From positions 195,560 through 259,559 of the forward strand of contig CH002902.1 of NCBI GenBank assembly GCA_000149265.1: a DNA stretch of 64,000 nt. Direction: 5' to 3'. The notes under the pieces were generated by a model. That model had not been told where the DNA came from and did not search any database. It saw only the letters and a program-made list of their open reading frames with translations. Every line of letters starts with the position of its first letter. Within the stretch, counting starts at the first letter, position 1. This document shows positions 45,801-60,995 of this stretch, in pieces. The translations under genes were made by a program, and so were the position numbers. Source of the stretch: Ciona savignyi (taxonomy: Eukaryota > Chordata > Ascidiacea > Phlebobranchia > Cionidae).

Positions 45801-48800
45801 TGAGCATGGATGTAAGATTTATGTTCATCTTAACAGGCCAGAAAATAAAACATGTCATGACGCCAGGACACACAATAATAATAATATCCACTGGATTAAC
45901 GTAATCCGTTGCATGGTTGTTTTTATCTTTTAAGTAAATTTCCAGAACACTTACCTGTCCCCAATGTGACAAGAACAATTTCACTCCCAGTTACAACTTC
46001 CTTAACCTGGCTCGAGTTGTAAGTATTGCAGATCGGAAGATTTTTATTGTTAGCTCCAACGCACCCCGTTGTGAAGCGTGCAACACCAGAGAACGATAGA
46101 GAGTCGGCTGCTTGGAGTGGCGATACGAAATATTTCAAATTGTAATCGGGATGATAATCCCCGATCAGTGCAGCACTGTTGTTGATAAACGGACCGATAA
46201 TCTTGAAAAAAAAACAATGACAAATTATTGTGAAATTTACCAGTTCTGCTGGGTTATCTAATGATTTCACACAACTGTAAGCAGTAAAGGTGTGAGAGGC
46301 TTTTGATTAAATTATCGGTATTTTTGCGCATATACACATTGGATTTATTTGTTATTTTTAAACAGTTTCATTAACAACAAAACTAGCAAAAATTGAGAAG
46401 TATTTTAATAATAAAAAAAAAACTTTAAATATACTATAAATAACCTTATAAGCTTATATGTACTATTTTGTTCAAATCTGATAAAGAATAAATAGGTAAA
46501 CCATGTTCCTTTGTGTTTATAGTGCATTAATGGCACAATTATATTTTACATTCATTACCCTATATATCGGACCAAAAATGGAACAAGAAACATATTTAAC
46601 CCGATGCAAAATGCATATTTACTTATGTGTTGTTTTTTCTAATAAAAATAATTTCTTTGTTTTACAAAAAAAAGATAGCTTTAACAAAAAAGTGTACAAG
46701 AATTTCCTTACAGCAACGTTTTTGTAGAGTTCACGCAAAGGCAACACTCCATCGTTTTTAAGCAGAACAAAAGATTTAGCAGCTACTTCAGCAGCCAGTT
46801 CCCTGTGTGCCTTGCTCTGTATGACTAAATGTCACAAAAAAAATAATTAAAGATTTAATCATCTAAATTTGAAGTGATTTTGTATATGAACCATGGTAAA
46901 CTGATAAGTTGGTACTTTTCATATTTGCATCTTTTGGACATAACTCAATTTTATCGTATTAGTATGGTGTTTCGCTGAAGATGGTGGCTTGAAACCAGCT
47001 GTTTGCTAGTCGTTTGTGTCATTCTTTAAGGCAATTAGATGAAGTTGCCTAAACCAAGTGGTTCAATGGGTTAAACAAAAACTGTGAATATTTTTTTATA
47101 TTAAACACACTGCAATAGCATGCAAAACCTGACTGTATCCATAAGTGGCATTTCCGTGGCATAAAATGGCACCTATTGAATTTACACATTAAAATTATTT
47201 AACTGGAAAAAGTGTGTTGTATGTTTACACATTGTAACTAATAAACATGCAAATAACAGGGACAATAATAAAATAAAGGAAAAGGGGATGAAATAAGGGT
47301 GGGAAAATGCTAACTAAAATTATGGAAACTAATTCTTACCCTGCTCCAAACACTAATTTCAACCTAAGGACTCACACTTACTTTACCTATAGCCCTTACA
47401 CCAACCTTAATATCAAAGTATTCATTTTAGTGAGCAGTTTCCCTCCTTCCCTAGCTTCCTCCATTTAATTTATCCAAACAACCCCAATCCTCACCATCCA
47501 CAGGAACATTGAGCCAGTGGTTCAACTCTGGAGGATCAAACTCCCCAAGAGCCATCCTCGTGCGGAACAATCGTTTCGCTGCTCTTCGTAGCGACGCCTC
47601 CGTCACCAGCCCCTCCTCAACAGCTTGGTTCAACAGCGAGTATCGGTTATCGCGGCCGTAACTTGTCAGTTCTAAGTCGACTCCAGCGTTAAATCCAGCT
47701 GGAAAATGTTATGGGTAGGTTTCCTAAACTAAGATTAAAAAGCATTAAACATGTAAAAAGTGCTAAGGCACAGTTAAGCAATACTGATTGCCTGTCTAAG
47801 GAATTAAAGATCGGCAAAAAACAATCTAACAATTAGCTTAAACGTATTTATTTATCTTTCAGTGTAAATGAAATTTTTAGGTTCTGGAAATATCTGTGGT
47901 ATCTAGATGTTTTGCCAGGAGATTCTAAGACAATCAAGGGTTCGGCTCAATTATCATAAATGCTAAGCTTTGCTATACTTTAGCATAGAAAAATAAGTCA
48001 ATGCCATTTTTGGCTATGCTGTACTGTAGTTTTCTCTTAGTTGCACATAAACAGGCCACCCAGCTGGTCGTAAAATTGTATAAAATTACTAAGTGTATCA
48101 AAACCAATTGGCATGTTAATAAAATACTGATAACTGCAGATTGATATAATATCTTCCTAATTCCACAGCTACAATTTTAAACAATATAGTCAACTTACCA
48201 ACTGCTGAAAGCAGTTTAGTTTTGGTGTATTTGAAGAGAGTATCAAAGAATTCAATGGCACCTTCGTCACTGGACACATAGCCCTTGTATTTGAACTTAT
48301 CTCGCAGTATGCTTTCTGGAATTGGTCAACATTAAAAAATAAAATTTAAATCACTACAAATTAAAAATTACTTTATGGACAAAGATAAAAGAAGGTAGGA
48401 GAAGGTAAATTAGTGTTGTGGTTAGGGACAGAATATTTCCCTTATTTATTATTAATTTTTTTCTTTTCTTTTTTAGTGTTTGTCATTTTATTGTAATATC
48501 GAAAGTAGAATACCCTAGGTCATAATAAAACATTTAAAGAATTTTCAAATTGCTCAAATTAACACAAAGTATATTACAGTATTAACCCATCTAATAGTAG
48601 TAAAATCGATCAGAGAAAACATGCAAAAAACGCTTAATGGTTGAAGAGAGAGCTTTTATTAGTAAAAAAGTGAACTATATTGGTTTGATACATGTATCCT
48701 CAAATCCATTTATTGTTATGTAGTCTTGCAATATTTAATCTTGCCATGGCCTATATTCTTTTGATTCATTAACATATATCTATACTGTACGAAACCCCAA

Positions 48801-51164
48801 TAATACAGCACATACGCAGATAATGGCTGGCACAAGCAGGCTGTCCGTTGATTGCATTGTAGCTGCAGACAATACCGAAGCAACCAGAGTGAATACACTC
48901 TCTGAATGCTGGAAAGTATGTTCTACCGAGGTCTTCCATCGATACTACAGCGTTGAACGTTAGTCTGCAAAAGTGCAGAGTTAAAAGAAATAGCTCTCTT
49001 TTCGTTGCTGCATGATGTGTGGGTAGTGACGGGAGAATAGTGAATCAGCACTATATGAAACTGGTAAATTACATGGAAACACAAAAACGAAGAGGGTTTA
49101 TTTGCCTAACTTGTGCTCAAAATCACTTTGCCAAATAAATGACAGACATTATGACGCATGTATGTAAAAATGCTTTTTTATCTTTAAGTAATTAAATTAC
49201 ACTGAATTGGAGTGAGCAATGTCTGTTAACTGTATTAAGAAAACAGCGTTACCAAACTGACTGAAGCTTAGTGAGCTATCGGTGCAGAAAGTTATACTTT
49301 TATCATATAATCCTATCCACTAAGATAAATACTGGACCTGGAAGAAGGTATATTCTCAGGGCCATCATATGCAGCAAAATGCTTGCAATTAGCAGTAGCT
49401 GGTAGATAGATCTCATCCCCTTGCAAGCCAGTCACATAAGCACGAGCCATCAGACTTGACATGACTGGATCCTCTCCATAAGTTTCCTGAAATGTTTAAA
49501 CAAAAATTAAGAAATTGGCTTTTTAAAGTGACTGTGAATTTCGTTCAACTTTTTAAGAGATTTCACATGTATCATACAACACAAGTATAAATAATATTTT
49601 ACATATAATACTAAGATGATTCGACTACTGGTAAAGATTTATTAGTCTGTTTACCCAAACCAAATCTTGTTACCGACATCAAAACTTGCGTAAAACTACA
49701 GAGTGCGTTATAAGACAACAAAAGTCAAATTTATAGTAATGGGGCCATTTAAATAATATTTAGTGGACGGTTGTTTTGCCCACCCAAAAAAAGTGGGTAA
49801 AAAATAAGCACCTGGTTTCTTCCCCAGAGTGGATGTCTCATTATGTTTATCACTGGTGAGAAACAACTGAGACCAGTGTGGTCTCCGAAGTTTCCATGCT
49901 TGGTGAAGTTATTGTGTTTCGCACGAGCTTCTACTGCAATTGCATGCGCCATTTTCTTGATCAGGGGTTGGCTGTGAATAATTAAAAGTTTCTAAATAAG
50001 TGGCCAAAATTTCGATAAAATAATAAATTGTCCTGTCTAAACCCATGCATGTTAAAGTTTAGGTAATAGCTTAATTTGGTTGTTACTGGTTTCCAACCAG
50101 GGTGCCATTTGAATCATTAAGGTTGGTCCAAAATGTTGCAACACCATAGCTCCTGCTGTTTAATTCAGTTCATAAGAAATAACATCTGAAAAAGGTTGGG
50201 ACCACAAACCTAGGCTGTACCTCAGTTCAATACAAGTATTTGGGAAAATTGCTAACACAAAAGGTAGCTGCTCCTTATTCATTGGAAAAAACAACAGAAA
50301 TTGGTATACACAAGGTGTATCTTAATATTCCTTAAAATACCAATTTTAACAGTTAATTACAGAATTTCTCACTCGAAAGTTGCAGCAAGTCCAATGGGCT
50401 GAGGGAAACACGTGGCATCGCCGTTCATTGCGTAACCTCGCAAACATTCAGTGTTCCAGTTGTACCGGTTGATTCCAAGTCTATATATTGCTGGTGCTGG
50501 CCCGTTGTCACCAGCGCCACCCCTGGTTACTTGAGCCAAAAGTTCTTTTAAAGTAAGTCGTGAGACCTGGATTTAAATTACAAAGTTAAAGAATTTATGG
50601 TTTTACTTCTTGTGTAATTATAACATGGCACATTGCAATTTTGGATTAAACCTAATTTTAAGCATCTTACATGAAGACATACATTGACAAATAAAAAAGG
50701 TATTTGTAAAAAAATATGAAAATTATTATTACATTTTTGTAAATTCGTTAAGGACTCTTAAAAAGTCCACTTAGCGAACCAATCATGGACTGGAAATTCC
50801 TCACTAGGAACCACATTTAGCTCAAAACTACAGTTTTGTGTTGTGTTGCAATACTTTAGATCAGTGGCAGCCAGTGTTATGAAAGTATGTAGTGTTATGA
50901 AAGTATGTATTGTTGATAATCTTAATATTATGTGGGGTATACGACAAATTTTTGTATGAACTTTCTAAAAAAATTTTATGGAAACAGGCTTACTGTGAAA
51001 GCAAATATAGTACGAGTTTGTAAAATGATTAATTGTGATGCTCTTACCAAGTCGTTAACTCTTTCTTCTCTTGACAAAGTGATGTCTTGAAATGGAAAAA
51101 CTTCAATAAGCATTGCATCATGAATAAACAGAGCAAAAACCAGCCAAAAACCTGTGACCTTCAT
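42837..51164 (-). CDS. Glycoside hydrolase family 3, beta-xylosidase-like, copy B
   Basis: Fourteen exons: 51048-51164, 50373-50566, 49812-49971, 49338-49486, 48816-48964, 48199-48315, 47495-47698, 46712-46824, 45955-46201, 45586-45675, 44990-45183, 44408-44611, 43218-43377 and 42837-42997. They total 2259 nt, 752 residues. Start at 51164 opens a signal peptide (MKVTGFWLVFALFIHDAML) followed by FPFQDITLSREERV. GH3 landmarks: INIMRHPLWGRNQETYGEDP, CKHFAAYDGPEN, GIVCSYNAINGQPACAS, nucleophile region YVSSDEGAIEF, AAKSFVLLKNDG, GVGIEAEGRDRSSMDLPG, PLFPFGYGLSYTKF, and C-terminal EHPGQVVSLSDCQA. Length fits plant and fungal beta-xylosidases (about 750-800). Exon lengths and phases match copy A one for one. 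It is probably secreted and acts on beta-linked xylose or glucose; substrate is inference. The donor after exon 49338-49486 (GTCCAG) is weak but required by frame and by copy A. Confidence 0.9.
44276..44363. repeat. Short imperfect inverted repeat in a GH3-B intron
   Basis: TTTGCAAGAGTAAATT at the left and AATTTTAGCTCTGCAAGT at the right are imperfect inverted copies around a core with TTGCACGCCGTGCGTCACGC. Possibly a tiny MITE; no clear target duplication. Confidence 0.35.
45255..45370 (+). mobile_element. Degenerate SINE family 1 fragment
   Basis: GTGGGATCGAAACCAGCTGG, CTTGTGTTAGTTTAGTCAAG and ACTCAGTGGATATTA follow the family order; the tail is missing. Confidence 0.4.
46965..47080 (+). 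mobile_element. Degenerate SINE family 1 fragment
   Basis: GGTGGCTTGAAACCAGCTGT, TAGTCGTTTGTGTCATTC and AAGGCAATTAGATGAAG match the B-box and middle section. It lies in the intron between exons 47495-47698 and 46712-46824. Confidence 0.4.
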
Positions 51165-52422
51165 TTCCCTTAAGAACGACCATGTATTAAAACTTTCATC
51201 ACAGCAGCTCATTAAAATTTCATATAAAACATGAATCATAACATTCCCAGGCAAAACAACAAAAGCAAGGTATAGTACAATGACAAAAAAACTTATTTAT
51301 GGCAATAAACAAATAAGAAATCACCATGAAAAGCAGTAGAACCTACTAATACAAACTAACAAATGTGACACTTTTCAAAATAATGTAAACATTCCAACTT
51401 AAATTTGTGTAACACACTTAGCACAGGAAATTAGAACTATGTATATATGTGTGTGAAGTAAATTGTAAATGATTATATAGAGCATTAGGCTATAGCACCA
51501 TGTATTAATTAGCAGTAATCTAGTAAAGGAATGTTAAATAGCATTACTTACTATTTAAAGAGAGCAACTTTAATATAAATTTATTTTCATCCAATTGCAA
51601 TAAAACATAGCCCATAATGTTTTGAAAATCTACTTAGGTAAGTGATAAAATCCAAATTAGCAAATAATCAATGGGTTTTTCCAAGATGAAATTCTTGTGG
51701 CAGGTCTTTAAATGTATGTTTGTAATATGGACTTGGGACTTTAAAAAATGAACCATAAAATAATTATATATGTTTACTAGATATACATCACATGAAATAA
51801 AATTAATGTCCCGATATATTTATCCAGTGAAATGCAAAAAAACAAAGCATCAGAAATATGTAATAGCATAGGCTAAACAATTGGGCTGCCAAGAAATATT
51901 GTGTGTCGTTCTGAATGCAATTTATCAGAATCTGTCACAACATTTTCCTGTGCATTCTTTGTGTCTTGATAGACCGGGGAATAATACTTGACAGATATAT
52001 TTAAAATATAAAGAAACATACTGCATTTCGTTGTTTAAAATATTATAAACATTTAGAAAAAGGTAAATAGAGGTAAAAATAGGAAGTTTTTTCATAAAAA
52101 AAAACATAACTATACAAAGAAATGAGTAACATACAAAGCAAGATCAATACAAAAAGTCTCGTTTAAAATATATATAACTGGTCTAAAACACTTAACACTG
52201 TAGATTGACCAAATTGGCGAATAAATGCAAAGGCACCATGTAATAGAGCATAGCAAAACAACTTAATTGAATTGAAGTAATTTGATTACTTTAACTTAAT
52301 TGTGGTAAAATGATTGCTTCATAAGAATAGTATTGACACTTGAGAATCTCTTGATTGTTGAATACACATTTAGGAAGTTGCAGTAAAAAATAACAAAACT
52401 AGCATTTCATTTATTACTAATG
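51165..52422. other. Spacer between the PTB adaptor gene and GH3 copy B
   Basis: AT-rich and without a credible exon. It should include the 3' untranslated region of the PTB gene and the GH3-B promoter. A minus-strand AATAAA sits at 52410-52415, only 8 bp past the PTB stop, so the used poly(A) site is probably further downstream. Confidence 0.5.
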
Positions 52423-53856
52423 TTATTTTGATCCAAAGAGAATATTTTTAACAACAGTTCCAAAAGAACGCTTTTCAGTTCTGGGTGACTGCTTCTTTTC
52501 AACCGGCAACATGACTGAATTTGAATCAACAGCCATTTGATAACGCAAAACGCATGCTTCCTGTACAGCAAATGCAAGTTTAGCAGCGTTTGGTAAGCAC
52601 TGGACAACATGGCAGTTGGTTTCACCAGCAACACTAATGAACGCAAAAAGACTTATGTCACTACCGATTCCCATGAACGAGAGATATCGCGTACGGCAGT
52701 TTACAATAACGGATCCATCGCAGACCCTAGTAATCACAATAGCTGAAGGAGTAACGGAAAGGAGAGCATCATGACAAAGAATCTGATCATCACAGGTCAC
52801 TTTGATTATGACATCCTTTATAACAGACATGCCAGTTATACCAACATTTTTACGGAACCCAAGATATTGTACTTTAAACTCACGCTTGGGTTCTGATTTT
52901 CGCTCTGGAATTTTAGTCATCATCGCAACTCTTTCTTTTTCATTTGAACTTTTTTCCAATTTCCGCTTCTCTGAAATTTTCTCGCACGCTAAGTGTAGTT
53001 GTTGCGCAATCGCTCTTGCAGCTACATCACATCGAAACACATGACATTTAAAGCTGTGTTGGTCTGGATCTTTCACAACATAGGCAAAATCATGCTGACT
53101 GTCCCTGCCAACACCCCATACTCGAATCTGCTTTATGCTTTGCTTCTGCAGCACCACGTCTGTTATCGGGTCAGTGAGCTTCAAGCATGCCTGGTCGATT
53201 ACAAGATTCAGACGTTTTCCCTCACCCCAAGCCCCGATCCCATCCATTATCTGTCCATGACTTTGTGAAAGATGCCGGATGCATGCGTTGACATCCGCGC
53301 TACTGACATCTGGATCGGAAGAGCAAGTGCTCATAGGAAGCCAACCAAGTGAATGAACGGAGAATACATTTTCATCAGAACCTTGGGGTATTGTGTCTAA
53401 ATCTATTCGATTCAAAGATGCATAGCGGAATGCAGCTCCTTGCAAATCCGATAAACTTTTATCAAAACTTTCTAAATCGAACCCGTCAGCAGAATTATCG
53501 CCAATTTTCTTTTTGTTTAAATTGTAATCGGATTTTGAAGAAAACAAGAACTTTTCATTAACATCGCCAAGTTCATAATTTTGACTGACATCAAAAGTTT
53601 GTGCAGTGTTTCCTAAATTTTGTTTTAACATATTAGATGGTTCCTTTGTGAACTCCACATCTTGTCCAAGCAGCTCTGCCAACGACAGATCCACATTTTC
53701 AGAAGTGTTTCCATTCAATATATCCTCTTCTGATGCGCTTATATTTGTTCTACCTAACCCAGAATCGGCCACAATCATATCCAGTGCAGTGTTGTGAGAA
53801 TTCACCAGTGGCAGGTAGTTTGGTGGGTTAAGTTGCCCATTTTTCTTTTCGGACAT
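52423..53856 (-). CDS. Fe65-like adaptor (APBB family) with two PTB domains, intronless
   Basis: One uninterrupted frame of 477 residues starting at 53856 (MSEKKNGQLNPPNYLP). Residues about 163-297 form PTB1: VFSVHSLGWLPM, VNACIRHLSQSHG, IGAWGEGKRLNLVI, IRVWGVGRDSQHDFAYVVKD, KCHVFRCDVAARAIA. Residues about 325-441 form PTB2: FKVQYLGFRKNVGITGM, RTRYLSFMGIGSD, NCHVVQCLPNAAKLAFAV. Both match Fe65/APBB1-3, whose PTB2 binds the NPxY tail of amyloid precursor-like proteins and whose PTB1 binds transcription factors and LRP. The WW domain that precedes PTB1 in Fe65 proteins is absent; the N-terminal 160 residues are acidic, Ser-rich and without a recognisable domain. The lack of introns in a multi-exon region elsewhere in animals could mean a retroposed copy. 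I see no poly-A tail or target duplication. Confidence 0.88.
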   Translation of the reverse strand: MSEKKNGQLNPPNYLPLVNSHNTALDMIVADSGLGRTNISASEEDILNGNTSENVDLSLAELLGQDVEFTKEPSNMLKQNLGNTAQTFDVSQNYELGDVNEKFLFSSKSDYNLNKKKIGDNSADGFDLESFDKSLSDLQGAAFRYASLNRIDLDTIPQGSDENVFSVHSLGWLPMSTCSSDPDVSSADVNACIRHLSQSHGQIMDGIGAWGEGKRLNLVIDQACLKLTDPITDVVLQKQSIKQIRVWGVGRDSQHDFAYVVKDPDQHSFKCHVFRCDVAARAIAQQLHLACEKISEKRKLEKSSNEKERVAMMTKIPERKSEPKREFKVQYLGFRKNVGITGMSVIKDVIIKVTCDDQILCHDALLSVTPSAIVITRVCDGSVIVNCRTRYLSFMGIGSDISLFAFISVAGETNCHVVQCLPNAAKLAFAVQEACVLRYQMAVDSNSVMLPVEKKQSPRTEKRSFGTVVKNILFGSK

Positions 53857-54691
53857 AGTCTACTAGGCGTTACAGTTTAACAGTAACGGGCCTTACAAGT
53901 ATGTGCGATGAATCTAGGGTAGTATTACAATTTGGAAGAATAATTATTTCTCTTAGTATTAACTGGAGGTTAAATAAATTCTCAATTTTAGAAGTGCTAT
54001 AGGCAACTAAGAACCAAGTCTAGATAATAGATTAACCAATTAAATACATGTAATCTTCATATATTCACAATATTGTTCTGGCATATTGTATGTCATCATC
54101 ATATATTAACTTAAGCATGGAAACTTTTTGTGGGGTTGTTTTGTGTCCTTGGGGAAAGTCTCTTAATAAAATTATTGTAAATCATTAGATTCAACAAGAA
54201 ATCGAAATTGTCATGCCTACGGGTTCGCAGTCCGGTATTTCAAATCAACAAATAGACTTAAACAAATAATAAATAAGACTTATATGCAAAATAGACTTAT
54301 ACAAAAAATCCAGTAACCAGTTTGTGGGCACAAATTATTTGATAATGATCCCTTCTAAAAATTGACTGCAGACAACCCACATATACAATTAAAAAAGCAA
54401 TCCTTTATACTTTTTCAAACCCACAATTAGTTAGAAAATAATCCAAAACACTGCTATGACTATAAAAGATTTATATTATACTACGATAAGCTAGTGAGTG
54501 ATACGGATTCAATTTGACAATACATAACATCTTACTGGTAAGGTGGGATATAAGGTTTTGCCCAGTACCCTAAATAGAATTGGTCTTGGGTTTATGAAAG
54601 TTACTAATTAAATTTTGCTTGATAACATTGGATTTAATGGATTGCAATAAAACAGAAGAAATGCTTCAATTATATAAACCACACTTTAATA

Positions 54692-55002
54692 GCTCAAGGC
54701 CCTACTGGAAAGTTCGTATGATGCGCCGGATATATCTGGCGTGGCGCACTGACTACTTTTTCGGGTATTGGCGCAGAAAACTGCAAAAATTATGCTGGCG
54801 TGGCGTGATTACACTTTCTTTCATTTATATCAGTATTTTTGATACTTTAAGTTTTTGATTACAAAGTTTTAATTGAAAATGATGCAACTTTGTTTGTGGC
54901 GGCGCAAATTAGTATTACTGGCATGGCGCAAAATTTTGGTTAAAAAATGTTGGCGCAAAAATCCGGCGCACAGAAAACGAACTTTCCAATAGGGGCTCAA
55001 GG
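54692..55002. mobile_element. MITE with inverted termini and perfect 8-bp target duplication
   Basis: The element at 54700-54994 (295 bp) starts CCCTACTGGAAAGTTCG and ends CGAACTTTCCAATAGGG, inverted copies with one mismatch; similarity continues inward to the GCGCCGGAT blocks. It is flanked by GCTCAAGG at 54692-54699 and 54995-55002. An 8-bp duplication fits the hAT superfamily. The interior repeats GGCGTGGCGC-like motifs. The open frame 54619-54858 crosses its border and is not a gene. Confidence 0.85.
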
Positions 55003-55189
55003 AACTACATGGACGAAAATATCAAGGAACTACATGGACGAAAAGAAAGCAGAGGGTACAGTATTAAAAATTTAAATTTAACAAATACAAACAGTCTTTA
55101 AATTAAATCACTAAATTTTATTTTCTTGACGTAATAAGACTGACTGATATTATATGTCCTTCGCAAAAATTAGCATTTTGTTTTCTTAG

Positions 55190-55500
55190 GTTTGATGTCA
55201 TATTTCATACAGAAATAAATTTGCTTTACAAAATAATCCGCACTGTTGCGGTGCGACTGACAAATAATATTCCCTTCATACCTACGTAAACTGAATTAGG
55301 CTATTCGGACTATACCACAAGGGACATCGAGTAATGTTAAGTACAGATTGACCTATTTTTCATGTTAAATAATGAAAGGTTACTTTGGGAACCCCCCGTT
55401 TAGAGACAATTAAATATGCTTGATGTTTATGCTACGTCAAACCATAGATATCCTGTACGTGGGTAAATCAACTAAATTCTTTCCTGTTTCAATATAAACA
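55190..55500 (+). repeat. Direct repeat arm 1 flanking the P450 gene
   Basis: Matches 60705-60995 in the same orientation: TTTACAAAATAA, AATATTATTCCCTT, GTACAGATTG, AATATGCTTGA and TTCTTTCCT-like blocks occur in the same order. Identity looks moderate, with small indels. Confidence 0.65.
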
Positions 55501-55749
55501 TATTAAAAAATTAATGTTTCGTACCACTTGTATTTGGAATACATTTCTTGCAAAATACCTTAAGTATTGGACTCGGCGGAGTTCCTTGCTGCTGGGTTAT
55601 CACTAACATTTTTAAAATATACCTGGAACCAGATTTTTATTAATAGCCAATTTTGGTTAGTAGTTTTTGTTCCGAAATCACGACGAAATAATAGCTTAAA
55701 ACAACACACAAAATCAACAAGCCTACATTTTCAATAGTCACTACAATAC

Positions 55750-56045
55750 CCGGCCGGTTGGTCTAGCGGTTAAGTGCGTCGCCTTTCAATCGAAAGGTTG
55801 CAGATGCGAAACTGGTCGCTAGCTAGTCTGTTGTGTCCTTGGCCAAGGCACTTTACGGACATTGCCTGAACCCAGAGGATTAATGTGTTGTACCAAATTG
55901 AAGGAACGTGTCTATCATATACAACACACTGCAATAGCTCCGGTAACCCGACGATGGGTGCGAGGTGATCTGACGATTGCCCGTGTGATAGCCACCTTGG
56001 TTTTCCCATTCATGGGGATAACGTTGAATATCCTACCCTACTATA
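55750..56045 (+). mobile_element. tRNA-derived SINE (family 1), well preserved
   Basis: Head GGTTGGTCTAGCGGTTAAGT with an A-box, then CGAAAGGTTGCAG and a damaged B-box (ATGCGAAACTGG), TGTGTCCTTGGCCAAGGCAC, CACTGCAATAGCTCCGG, CGACGATGGGTGCGAGG and a CATGGGGATAACGTTGAATA tail. It is the best reference copy in the window. Confidence 0.8.
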
Positions 56046-56628
56046 TTCAGCCACTGAATTATTTTATTAATAATAATAATACCTACATACTAAAATATCG
56101 TGTTTTTAAATAGCGTTTATTATAGAACTACACAAGTTAAAGATAATTAAGATATATATTTTACCACTGGCACAAAAGTGAACGATTTTTCCGTGTAGTC
56201 ACTGTTGTATGAAAATGAGTGTGTTTACATGTAAGCCTATTAGGACAAATTTTTGACAAAAAGATCATTTGTTGCAGACTGCATTTAATTTCCGTTTACT
56301 ACGAAAATGATGCACGTGGTCTTGCTGTTGAGAGATATCAAAACAGTAAATTTATTATCTAAATGTAGACTAGGATAAAACATTTAAAAACCATGTTAAT
56401 GACAAATTTATTATTGTATATGACAAAATAAATTCAATTGGTGACAAAAAACATCAATCATAACTTGTGCAGCTGAGTAGAATATAACCATTTCGCTACA
56501 CAACCGTTTATTAGATTAGATGAGGAAATGCCACTCAAAAAGAACGTCGTCAAAAATTATGACACAAAAAAGGTAAGTAGACTCGTTGTAGCTGTAATGT
56601 ACGGTGTAGCTGTAATGTAAAGTGAACT

Positions 56629-60066
<3,438 letters not shown>

Positions 60067-60704
60067 GTTGGCTGGAAATGGTTTCTAGTAACATTACAAC
60101 GCATTTGTATCAACGTAGACGAATGTAGCAATATACGGACGACTAGCCTACTTTAGTGAAATTTAACGGACAAGTATTTCAATGAAATTTAACGGACGAC
60201 TGCTTCTGTTATTTATTAATCTGTGCCTGTGCCAATACCTATACAACCGAAAGTAGTCAAAAAAGGTTTTCTCTTTGCCTAATAATATATCAGAAGTCAA
60301 CGACTAGTAAGCGAAGACTGGTAATCACCTACAATAACCGACATAACATTCAACCTATTCACGCCTATCGTCACAGCAGTGAAACTCGACAAAGCACTAG
60401 TTTCTTTTCTTCTCTGCACCTGGGATATAATGCGTAACCTAGCGTCACTCTTGCATTACGTTGACAAAACGAAATGAGAGAAGTGAGAGAAGATAGCGGC
60501 TCATGCAGCAGATGCACCAACAAACACGTTTAATTCGAAAGAACTTCAGTCAGCTGACAATTAAAAGAACATCACCTCATCTAGTTTAGTCGTATGCTTA
60601 GGCTCTCTTGTTGATGAAGTTTAGATATGTTTAAGGATCTTGCTAACTGACATGATATATAACCTCGGGGCCTTCGCAACATTGAGTATTTTGCATTCCT
60701 CGAT

Positions 60705-60995
60705 TTGTTGTCATGTTTCAGTTAGAAATAATTTCGATTTACAAAATAACTGCACCGACGCGGCATTACTCACAAATATTATTCCCTTACCATATCAACT
60801 TTGAATAACTTGGTTTGTGTCACATCGAGTTATGTACAGTACAGATTGGCTTATTGTCATGTCAAATAACGCAGTTTCACTTTGGCAATACCCCGTGTGG
60901 GAAAAATAAAATATGCTTGACGTTAATGCAAAGCCAAGGTATATTCAGCACGTCGCTAAATCGACTTAATTCTTTCCTTTGCCAAAATTAAAAAA
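60705..60995 (+). repeat. Direct repeat arm 2 flanking the P450 gene
   Basis: Same block order and orientation as 55190-55500 (TTTACAAAATAA, AATATTATTCCCTT, GTACAGATTG, AATATGCTTGA). Distance between arms is about 5.5 kb and encloses the whole P450 gene. Confidence 0.65.

Larger units (their letters stand above)
53857..56628. other. Gene-free interval rich in repeats
   Basis: No credible exon. It holds the PTB gene promoter, a hAT-like MITE at 54700-54994, one arm of a locus-scale direct repeat at about 55190-55500, a SINE at 55750-56045, and the P450 3' region with a minus-strand AATAAA at about 56407-56412, 220 bp past the P450 stop. Confidence 0.55.

Noticed and set aside
35054..51164. 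GH3 pair as bacterial contamination or an assembly duplication
   Set aside because: Both copies have many phase-consistent introns, which rules out bacterial DNA; introns and several exons differ strongly between copies, which rules out a simple assembly artefact.
54619..54858. 79-codon plus-strand open frame
   Set aside because: It runs across the left end of the MITE, so its product mixes flank and transposon.
55750..55825. Possible functional tRNA gene
   Set aside because: The A and B boxes are recognisable, but the acceptor stem does not pair, the B box is mutated and the sequence continues into a repeated 3' body, so it is a SINE head.
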